Source: Engraulis encrasicolus (Eukaryota > Chordata > Actinopteri > Clupeiformes > Engraulidae). From it: a stretch of 64,000 nucleotides of DNA. A program made the position numbers and the translations under genes. Position 1 is the first letter of the stretch, and every line of letters begins with the position of its first letter. Below the pieces are notes generated by a model that saw nothing but the letters and a program-made list of their open reading frames with translations, was not told the DNA's origin and made no database searches. The stretch covers positions 43,309,385-43,373,384 of the forward strand of contig NC_085880.1 of NCBI RefSeq assembly GCF_034702125.1, read 5' to 3'. Shown here piece by piece: positions 54,559-64,000 of this stretch.

Positions 54559-54786
54559 CAGAGATTCTTTAAGTATATAGAAATATGCCAATGTAATAGG
54601 TTGCTATGGGCACCTAACATGACCAGGTTCCGGTCTGCCTAAAGGGCCGTGTCATAATACTCCTTGCATTGAATAGAACAGTCCTTAGGTCTGCCTAGGT
54701 CTGCCTAAAGGGGGAACCCCCCCCCTTGCAATAATAGAACCCGGAAACAATGGGCCAATGGAGCCTCTCTCTCTCTACTCTCTCTG
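54559..54786 (+). mobile_element. MITE-like repeat (GGTCTGCCTAAAGGG family)
   Basis: GACCAGGTTCCGGTCTGCC, TAGGTCTGCCTAGGTCTGCC, AATAGAACCCGGAAACAATG and CTCTCTACTCTCTCTGGTG. Reversed copies at 57801-58023 and 58988-59235. Confidence 0.65.
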
Positions 54787-55020
54787 GTGCAATCCTTTGA
54801 AAATGTCTTTTTGTCTTATTTTCATTCATAGCAGACATCACACTCCTCCTGAAAGTGCAATGCAGTTGAGCTCATAGTTACCATTACGACCTGTGCTGTG
54901 TGTCCGCTCCTCTTTGTTCCTGCAGCTATGTCTGCTGCCAGCTCTGTATGGCTCACTGCTCCTCACTAATGTTTTCACAACTTCATCATTCTCTTTCAGT
55001 GACTGCAAACCCGCACACGT
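54787..55020. other. No feature recognised
   Basis: A short unassigned stretch before the CA arrays. Confidence 0.4.
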
Positions 55021-55031
55021 TCACAAATACT

Positions 55032-55425
<394 letters not shown>

Positions 55426-55738
55426 CGTCACCATGCCATGAAGTTTCTCTACCACACCTTTAGTTACATTACAGCTTGAAACTCTTTTGATTGACTACAC
55501 AGTTGGTTCAAGTTCAATTTAAATGCATGCAAAATGAACATTGACTTTGGTCAAATGTTGTGACCAGAAATCCAAAACGTTAATCAAATCGCCGAGATGC
55601 AAATGTCCTTGGGTGGTTGCCAAGCTCCAAATTAAATGAAATCCATAGCAGCAGTTCTCTGTGAAATGATGACCACAGGTCACCTCTCCATTGCATGATC
55701 TGCTGGACGCACAGCGCACACTGTACAGTACACAGTGG

Positions 55739-55996
55739 CAGGGCTGGACTGGTAATCTGGCACACAGGGCATTTTCCCGGTGGGCTGGAAGCCAAGAGGT
55801 CCGATACTGTTGTGGTGGTGGTTGTTTTCCTGTGGATTGGCCCACAGTTTAGAGGGGGAGGTCCATTGTTCCATCGTCAATTGAGATAGTGGATTCAGCC
55901 AGTCAAGATATAGCATGACAATGGTCAGTGTATGTGTTGGGGGGCCTGTCTATGCTAAAAATGCCCGGGCCATTTTTCTGTCCCAGTCCATCCCTG
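55739..55996 (+). mobile_element. hAT-like MITE family C
   Basis: Starts CAGGGCTGGACTGGTAATC, ends CCAGTCCATCCCTG. Perfect 8-bp duplication CACAGTGG (55731-55738 and 55997-56004), of which CAGTGG is the end of the neighbouring family B element. Confidence 0.92.
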
Positions 55997-55998
55997 CA

Positions 55999-56189
55999 CA
56001 GTGGCGTAGTCTAACTTTTTGGGGTGGGTATACTGTATATTTGAGCATTTTTGAAGTGGGTATACTATATATTTGTGCTATTCTAAATAATGGATCTATC
56101 AATTTTAGGTGGGTATACTGAAATCCCTGATTGAGATTTTGAGGTGGGTATACTGTGTATACCTGCGTTCTACGTAGACTGCACCACAC
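55999..56189 (+). mobile_element. MITE family B, diverged copy
   Basis: CAGTGGCGTAGTCTAAC and TACGTAGACTGCACCAC are degraded family B ends. Interior matches at ATAATGGATCTATCAATTTT and GGGTATACTGAAATCCCTG. Confidence 0.8.
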
Positions 56190-56199
56190 ACTGTAGAAA

Positions 56200-56470
56200 T
56201 GAATAGTTCCCAGAGGAGCACAGTTTTCCACTGTGGGTGGAACCCCTAGAAGTTCTATTAAGAACCTACTTTTAAAAACGTTTTTGTGTAAACTGTAAAT
56301 TTTGGAAAAATCTGCTCAGAACCTCCAGTTGGATTATTCATGGGGTAACCTACAGGTTCTCTACCCTAAAAGTTGTATGAAGAACCTAAAGGTTCTGGAG
56401 GGTGTTCCTGTGAGAGGTGCTTCTAAGAACCCATAGGTCTAGAACAGAGCTTTTAGATTGTGGCAAAAAA
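56200..56470 (+). repeat. Palindrome-rich GAACC/GGTTC repeat
   Basis: Many short inverted words (AAGAACCTA, TAGGTTCT, CTAAAGGTTCTGG). Its start is repeated inverted at 53697-53750. Confidence 0.6.
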
Positions 56471-56499
56471 GAAGAAACTCACATTTTCTTCATATACTG

Positions 56500-56672
56500 T
56501 ATATATAGTATATGTATATTTTTTATACCTTTATTTGATAGGACAGAAAGATGACAGAAGGTGACAGGAAGCGAGTGTTGGGGGAGGATCAGGATATGAC
56601 CACGGGCCGGACTCGAACCCGGGTCCCCGGCGTGACAGTGCAGTGCCCAACCATTTGAGCCACAGCAGGGCC
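56500..56672 (-). mobile_element. tRNA-derived SINE type 1, minus
   Basis: In sense orientation the head is GGGCCCTGCTGTGGCTCAAA with GGGTTCGAGTCCGGCCC, then CGCTTCCTGTCACCTTCTG and CCTATCAAATAAAGG. Confidence 0.75.
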
Positions 56673-56689
56673 CGAACCTCCCATTTTTT

Positions 56690-56882
56690 ATTTTTTGGTA
56701 TTTTTTGGGGCTTTTTGGCCTTCATTATTATAGGATAGAATGAGAGGAGACATGAAACCATTGGGAGAGAGAGATGGGGCAGGGTCGGGAAATGACCCCG
56801 GCCGGACTCGAACCGGGGTCCCCGTGGGCATGCAAGCCCAAATGTGGGAGGCTTAGCGTGCTGCACCACAGCGCCCCCCCCA
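56690..56882 (-). mobile_element. tRNA-derived SINE type 1, minus (GCGCTGTGGTGCAG head)
   Basis: In sense, GGGGGGCGCTGTGGTGCAGC and CCCCGGTTCGAGTCCGGCC. Same subfamily as 37882 and 60866. Confidence 0.8.
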
Positions 56883-57053
56883 GAACCTCACATTTTTACA
56901 GCGTGGCTGCATACCGCTCTGACTCACCTGTCATGCCATGGACCGCCTCAACTTAATTCTCCATCCATCTGTCTCCCAGCGATGCCATGAGTCACTGGAC
57001 TGCTGCATTGTCTGATTTGTATAAAGTAGGTTACTTACCAGGGAGAGGGAGAA

Positions 57054-57792
<739 letters not shown>

Positions 57793-57800
57793 TGTGCTGG

Positions 57801-58023
57801 CAGAGAGAGTAGAGAGAGAGAGGTTCCATTGGCCCATTGTTTCCTGGTTCTATTATTGGGGGGGAAAATCCCCCTTTAGGCAGACCTAGGCAGACCTAAG
57901 GACTGTTCTATTCAATGCTAGGAGCATTATGACACGGCCCTTTAGGCAGACCGGAACCTGGTCATGTTAGGTGCCCATAGAAACCTATTATGTTGGCATA
58001 TCTCTATACTTAAAGAATCTCTG
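57801..58023 (-). mobile_element. MITE-like repeat (GGTCTGCCTAAAGGG family), minus
   Basis: CAGAGAGAGTAGAGAG start and AAGAATCTCTG end. GTGCTGG flanks both sides (57794-57800 and 58024-58030), a likely target duplication. Confidence 0.75.
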
Positions 58024-58163
58024 GTGCTGGCTGGCTGCCAGGCTGCATGGCTCCACCACCACACTGTTTCCATCCCCACTTCCCAACGTTCAGATTTGTT
58101 CACCAGCTATGGAGCAATGATCTCTTGTCCAGAATACCAACCCCGCATCCCCTCTGGCTAGCA

Positions 58164-58403
58164 CAGTGGTTCTCAACCTTATTTGCACAAACGCCCCCTT
58201 GACCTCATCATAAGCCTCCCAACGTCCCATTGACCTCATCATAAGCCTGCCAACGTCCCCCTTAGAATTGGAAAATGAAATAGACTAATGCCCCCCAATG
58301 GGAACTAAGCCCTGCACCCACTCAGCTGTATCCCTCTGAACGCCCCCCTTGGGCTCACCAAATGCCCCAGGGGGGGCTGAACCGCCCCCATTGAGAAACA
58401 CTA
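58164..58403 (+). mobile_element. hAT-like MITE (CAGTGGTTCTCAACC / TTGAGAAACACTA)
   Basis: Flanks GGCTAGCA and GTCTAGCA match at 7 of 8. ACCTCATCATAAGCCT is tandemly duplicated inside. Same family as 6540-6712. Confidence 0.88.
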
Positions 58404-58472
58404 GTCTAGCAGCTGGATTTTTTTTTTAATCACCAAACATGATTAAGGATGGAGTATCTGATCATTTTGGGA

Positions 58473-58478
<6 letters not shown>

Positions 58479-58540
<62 letters not shown>
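58479..58540. repeat. (GA)n microsatellite
   Basis: Pure AG tract. Confidence 0.97.
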
Positions 58541-58541
<1 letters not shown>

Positions 58542-58704
58542 CTCCAACAGATAATCAAACTCATTGCGTTAGTCAGGTGTCCCCTAAGGAGAAGCCAAGA
58601 AAATGACGGACGGTGGAGGACGGTGTTCCCTCATCATGCTAGCCCCCAGGGTACACTGCTGTTGCCTGGTGAACACCAGACTATCATAGGGTAGCCTACA
58701 GTCT

Positions 58705-58940
58705 AATATGCGGACTCCCGTGCTCACTTGACTCCTTGTGAGCTCCTGATGACGTCACCGACAACGGAATTGTATTTCAATATCTCGCAAAAGCTCAATT
58801 CTAATGTAATTTCCTCATTTGCAAGCGGGATGGTCAATGAAGAATAGTCCTCCAAAAGCTGTTGTGGCTAGGCTGACAGCAGGGAAACTTAACTGTTTTC
58901 TTCACGGATGTGGGGTGTCAGCGAGGGAGGCGCGAGGCCA
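58705..58940. mobile_element. Partial copy of the 18.8-kb fold-back element
   Basis: TGTATTTCAATATCTCGCAA, AAGCTCAATTCTA and GTTGTGGCTAGGCTGACAGC match 18850-18970. The long inverted ends are not conserved here. Confidence 0.65.
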
Positions 58941-58987
58941 CAAGCACAGAGCGAGGGCAGGAGTACAGATATGGGAACCCACCCATA

Positions 58988-59235
58988 GCAGAGAGAGTAG
59001 AGAGAGAGGTTCCGTTGGCCCATTGTTTCCGGGTTCTACTATTGCAAGGGGGAGAGGGGGGAAATCCCCCTTTAGGCAGACCTAGGCAGACCTAAGGACT
59101 GTTCTATTCATTGTAGGAGCATTATGACATGCCCTTTTAGGCAGACCGGAACCTGGTCATGTTAGCTGCCCATAGAAACCTATTACATTGGCATATCTCT
59201 ATATACTATATGCTATATACTCTATATATAGAATC
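58988..59235 (-). mobile_element. MITE-like repeat (GGTCTGCCTAAAGGG family), minus
   Basis: Third copy: GCAGAGAGAGTAGAGAGAG, TAGGCAGACCTAGGCAGACC, CCGGAACCTGGTCATGTTAG, ending TATATAGAATCTCTG. Confidence 0.7.
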
Positions 59236-59239
59236 TCTG

Positions 59240-59670
59240 CCCATAGTCTGGAGACTACCTATGCAATTTCGTGTAGGAGAGGTGTGGTTTACGATTGTCT
59301 GTGGCTCATTATTGGGTGTTACGAATGTATCATTTGGCATATACTACTTAACCCACTACAGTACTTGCATATAGGATTACATTTTTTATTTTTTATTTTA
59401 ATCTACTTTGTATGTTTTGTTTGTCTTTTTAGTCTAGTCTTCTCTTTGTGTGCTATTAATTATCTGTTTATTGTACTCCCAAAATGCAAGACAAATTCCC
59501 TTCGGGGCAATAAAGGTGTATTCAATCAACCCATAGCCAATCGTGTCAGTTGCATCTATTCAAACAGACTGCAAGCTTCCGTTAGTAAGTCAAGGCTTTC
59601 CTCCCTTCCCTGGTCTCTGATTGGCTCCCCCACTCGGACTCCCTCGATTAGGGCAGTTGACTTTCAGATC
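59240..59670. other. Possible LINE 3' tail, otherwise unassigned
   Basis: CAAATTCCCTTCGGGGCAAT followed by AAAGGTGTATTCAATC (59490-59528) resembles the 3' terminus of a fish LINE. Confidence 0.35.
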
Positions 59671-59671
59671 T

Positions 59672-60006
59672 GAACGATTGTGAAGTGAAGTGAAAGCCCA
59701 ACTGGGAAACTCCAACTCCCATCCTCATTGTGACACAGCAATCCAAAGCACACAAGTGCACTCGGCACATTGCACACAACGAAATTGCATTTATGCCTCA
59801 CCCGTGCAAGGGGGCAGCCCTCAATGGCGCCCCAAGGCAGCTGTGCGACAGGACAGTACCATGCTCAGGGTACCTCAGTCATGGAGTAGGAGGATGGAGG
59901 AGAGCACTGGTTGATTACTCCCCCCACCAACCTGACGGGTCGGGAGTCGAACCAGCAACCTTTGGGCTACAAGTCTGACACCCTAACTGCTTACCCATGA
60001 CTGCCC
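59672..60006 (-). mobile_element. tRNA-derived SINE type 3, minus
   Basis: In sense the head is GCAGTCATGGGTAAGCAGTT with GTTGCTGGTTCGACTCCCG, then GAGCATGGTACTGTCCTGTC, TGAGGCATAAATGCAATTTC and GGGAGTTGGAGTTTCCCAG. Confidence 0.8.
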
Positions 60007-60009
60007 AGA

Positions 60010-60860
60010 CGATTGTGCAAAGCATCATGGGATTTCCCAGGCTAGCACTGCTGAGGTCTACATTAGATGGCCTCTGTCCTGTCAGGCTCATTACTCTCCA
60101 TCTATTACAAATCACTCATTTATTATGTTCTCTTTACACTCATCTCTTCCAAATCACTTTTTTTTGCTCTTTTGCTAATATAAAATAAAAATATTACTAA
60201 AGATATATCAGCAGATCTTGGTTCCCTCAGGGCTCTTTATTGGGTTCTATTTTCAAGACCCTTTCAAAATAATAATGATAATAGCGGTTTGATGGAGTGA
60301 AAAAGAGCCCAATAGTAGCCTGTGGGACGTGCCAAGAAAACAAAGCTGCCACTGTCTCGAGTTTGAAACAAGTATATTGTACTTAATGCTAATTAATCCT
60401 CCACAAACTGCTTAGGCAACAGATAAACCCACTACAAAGAGTTATGCTTCTCCTCTCTTTTTGAAATGGGCAAGAAATGCACAAAACATATAGGACTGTA
60501 AAAAAATATTTTACCCAGATTTGTGTCTAGTGGTAAAACGATGAGAAATTCAGTTGATGTTAGACATGTAAAGCACAAGCAGATTCCATAGAGTCATTGG
60601 AATATCAAAGGGTTTGCAACCGCATTCACTACTTCAATATAGTAAACTGTTCTTTGGTTTCTAGTTTTTGCTTGGGTTGTTTGATTCACATCCATGCATT
60701 TTCAGTTCAAAAAACACAATATCAGGTAATGAAACTACTGGTGACGCTCCTGAGGATTTCTTTTCCCCCTTTGTTTTTGTACAGACAACTCGTTGTGCTT
60801 TTCAAGCTGTTTGTGAATAGTGTCATAGGTTTCCTTCCACTCAGTAAAATGTTGGAGTGT
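60010..60860. other. No feature recognised
   Basis: AT-rich, unique-looking sequence without a supported gene. Confidence 0.4.
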
Positions 60861-60865
60861 TTGGG

Positions 60866-61036
60866 GGGGGGGGGCGCAGCACGCTAAGGCCCCCACATTT
60901 GGGCTTGTATGCCCACGGGGAGCCCGGATCGCCATTTCCCAATCCTACCCCGTCTCTCTGTCCCACTTGCTTCCTGTCACCATCTCAGACTGTCCTATCA
61001 AATAAAGGCATAAAAGCCCCTAAAAAAAGTGTTAAT
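60866..61036 (+). mobile_element. tRNA-derived SINE type 1 (GCGC head subfamily)
   Basis: GGCGCAGCACGCTAAGGCCC, GGGCTTGTATGCCCACGGGG, and the tail CCTATCAAATAAAGGCATAA. Confidence 0.75.
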
Positions 61037-61091
61037 TCAACACATAGAGAGTGCAATGTAACACTCATAATGTAAATTCTAATCTCCAGGT

Positions 61092-61296
61092 CAGTGTTTT
61101 TCAACCCCCTCCCCCCTCCCTAAGATTACTGTTGTGCCATGCCATGAATATATCCCCTCATTCATGCTCTACATCTCTTCCTCTATCCCACGCCATACAG
61201 TACATTTGTCATTATTGCATTTTCCCAAGAGGCCCTTGCAGTGTGTTCGCATAGTGCTAGTGCAGTGGTACACATACTCCTGGTTGGGAAACGCTG
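61092..61296 (+). mobile_element. hAT-like MITE (CAGTGTTTTTCAACC / GGTTGGGAAACGCTG)
   Basis: Flanks CTCCAGGT and CTCTAGGT match at 7 of 8. Non-coding. Confidence 0.85.
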
Positions 61297-61575
61297 CTCT
61301 AGGTGTTGGATTTACACTGCTACATGTAAATAATTATCGTATTTGTACCATAATTTTGTCCATTTTGTCCTCTGTACGATAAAAAAAACATGATGTACAA
61401 TAATTTCAGAGTTGACATTCAGTTCATTTAGATGCCTTGAAACAACAATTTGGGTCTTGTACGATAATTTCCTCCCCAAAAGCCCCCCAAAACGATAATT
61501 TTTGGTACGATTTGGTGGTGATGCCTGTTAAGCTGGCGGGTGGGGTGGGGTGTGGGGTGTGGAGGGGGGCAGACA
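61297..61575. other. Unassigned
   Basis: ACGATAA words recur in both orientations (TTATCGTATTTGTACC, GTACGATAATTTC), suggesting a decayed fold-back. Limits unclear. Confidence 0.3.
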
Positions 61576-61879
61576 CAGGGACGGATTATGACTTCATGGG
61601 CCCCTGGGCAACACAACAAGAAAGCCCCCCCCCCCCTCCATGACATCACAAGGTTCCAAAAGATTTGGGGGTTTAGGGAAGATGTTGAAACGCCTTCATT
61701 GTTGGGGGTTCAGGGGTTTGGAATTGGAATTTCAGTAGTTTAGAGTGCAACATAAAATGGGATCACAAATATAGACCAATCATGTTTTTTTTGCAGCTTA
61801 GAGGCTTGGGCTGCAGGGCCCCCTTGGCTCTTGGCCCCCTGGGCCCTGGGTGCGGACCCAATAGGCGCATCCATCCTTG
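61576..61879 (+). mobile_element. hAT-like MITE (CAGGGACGGATTATG / CATCCATCCTTG)
   Basis: Perfect 8-bp duplication GGCAGACA (61568-61575 and 61880-61887). Interior rich in GGGCCC and TGGGCC. No ORF. Confidence 0.88.
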
Positions 61880-62169
61880 GGCAGACACTGCCCGGCCGTC
61901 GCATCCAGCTGCCACCTGTGGAATCAGCAGGACATGTTGTCTGAAGATGCCATGTGATTTTCACACGCCACTCCGCTGAGCCACCCCCATGTCTGCTGTC
62001 TGCTGGGTAGGCCAGTCGGTAATGACCTAAACATTCCTCTGGCTGGGTTAAGCCACAACCCTTCATGTTATCGCACTGAGATGCAACAACGGCCGGTGGG
62101 TGAGCAAAGGAATGCTGGGGGAAGATATGAAAACTGAATAGATGTAGGCTACCCTAAGGTGAACACACT

Positions 62170-62515
<346 letters not shown>

Positions 62516-62519
62516 TTTA

Positions 62520-64000
62520 ATCATGACTCATATTAATTTGGAACTGTTACCTTGACATCAATTCACGGTTAGGTAGACAAGGACAGTTGGGTTGGATTTG
62601 AAAAAGCGCATTGATACGTGGTATGATGATACTATTACAGCCTGAATGTCTGAGCTATTAGGTCTAGGGATTTTTATTTTAGCCAATGACGTAGCAGCTC
62701 CATAGCAGAAAGGGCCCTTGTCCTTGGCACCAGGGAAGCCACACAAACCTTGACTGTTTGTTGGGGAGATTTAAACTTTGGTTCAAACGTTTCCAGCATT
62801 ACGCAACGCTCTCCTCTTTTAATTCCTTTGAAAATGTTTCAACAATAGATGGGCGACGTGACTGAAACCTTGTTTGTTGGAGATATTCAACTATTTTCCT
62901 TTCACTAGAGGGCAGCATAGCATCGCTTTAACTCGGACTCGCCGTCTCCTAGTGGGCTTCTGACAGTGCAAATGACATCGTGTCAACGGTTTTCTCCACG
63001 TACACTTCTGTTGGTCATATGGAAATTGACAGTTCTGGACAGATTTGTTTTTTTCACTCCACTTATTTCGTAGAATCACAATCAAAATGTAGAAGACATC
63101 ACAACACCAACAGTGGCTCTGGGAAGGGAAGGCAATTTTTTTCTTAAACTGATCTAAGGTGTGGTAGCCTATGTGGTGATCCAAGGCCAAATTTGTCTTT
63201 GAAACTGGAAAACAATTAGGCCTAAGTTGTTTTCTTTTACTCACCGATAAAAGACAACAAACAATGATGTTTTGGTCACTTCTGAGTGCAACATAGCCTA
63301 CTGCAATCTGGAACCATGGAAGTGAGGAGTGAGGGGAAAAACTAATAAACCTACAGCTTACCTTATGACTTCTTGAGCGTGACGCATTTGGCACAAAATA
63401 AACAAATGGGAAATTCACACAACGTGATATCGGATCACAGTCTGATTCACGTGTTTTTTGTGTGCTTAATTTATGTCATTTGTCATCTGCTGCCCATGTC
63501 GGAGGGTATCACTGGAATGCAAATCGAATGCGCTAGCCTACTTCTAAGTCAAGACAAGAATAAATAAATAAATGAAAAAAAAATCAAAAATGAATAGCTG
63601 TAATTAACATTTGCGACGACAGATAAAGCTATGTCATGCGCGCCAACGTAGAGTGATGTGACTGGAGTCGAAGTTGCGGTTGCTGCTGCTGTACAGGCGG
63701 CTGTGCATTTCCCCTGTATCACAAATGATGGTTGAGTCCAGCTCCTTCCGTTGGGTACACACTGCCTCTTCTCTCCTCCTCTGCTATCTCCAACACATTC
63801 TGTTTCTCTCCTTGGACCGAGGAAACCTCTTTGGGTCACAGCGGTACAATCTCTCATCTCTGCAGTGGCCTTGCTGGTGATATGAGAGCTAATTTAGGCG
63901 AATCCCTGCACCATAGGCGTCAGATCTTTCTGCCAAAGCTGGATCTCTATGCATTTTTGTGATCCTTCAAAAATAAAACACTGAACCGGTGGCTGCGTGG
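62520..64000. other. Unique-looking sequence, no gene recognised
   Basis: A 175-codon minus frame at 63418-62891 has no recognisable domain and is probably chance. 63630-63960 is mixed in composition and could hold an untranslated exon or promoter, but nothing specific supports that. Confidence 0.35.

Noticed and set aside
62891..63418. 175-codon minus-strand frame
   Set aside because: No recognisable motif, no splice or promoter context, and a length attainable by chance in 64 kb.

Overview
The window looks like repeat-rich, gene-poor DNA of a ray-finned (teleost) fish. The evidence is tRNA-derived SINEs (one type with an L2-like 3' tail), a Tc1-like transposon with long inverted repeats, an R2-superfamily non-LTR retrotransposon, dense hAT-like MITEs with 8-bp target duplications, and long CA/GT and CT/GA microsatellites. 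I recognise no intact host gene. The species cannot be fixed from the sequence.

Layout. 0-10 kb: a 42-bp-arm hairpin, several hAT-like MITEs, SINEs and a compound GT/CT microsatellite. 10-14 kb: a hAT-like relic (10.7-13.8 kb) containing a 1.66-kb TTAA-flanked element, which carries a minus-strand two-exon THAP zinc-finger gene broken by one in-frame stop. 14-30 kb: SINE clusters, nested MITEs at 19.8-21.4 kb, hammerhead-ribozyme-like motifs, and long CT/GA/CA tracts. 30-44 kb: many MITEs whose target duplications can be read directly, a 1.34-kb TA-flanked element with a 140-bp tandem repeat, and an element rich in AGGTCA half-sites at 36.5-37.4 kb. 45.4-53.2 kb: two head-to-tail copies of an R2-like retrotransposon. 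53-64 kb: more SINEs, MITEs and microsatellites, then a tail without recognisable repeats.

The main coding content is the R2-like pair. Copy A is 5'-truncated but keeps a 725-codon open frame (reverse transcriptase, CCHC knuckle, restriction-like endonuclease). Its catalytic YMDD is changed to YMDN. Copy B begins directly at the 3' end of copy A and has the 5' UTR, an N-terminal zinc-finger ORF and an intact YMDD. It is broken by a frameshift, by a 1.6-kb Tc1-like insertion and by a cluster of small indels. Neither copy looks autonomous.

The nested insertions give relative ages: SINE older than the TTAACCCC-ended MITE, that MITE older than a TTAA-site MITE, and R2-like copy B older than the Tc1 element. 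Boundaries of MITEs with named duplications are accurate to a base or two. Boundaries of SINE fragments and degenerate repeats are approximate.
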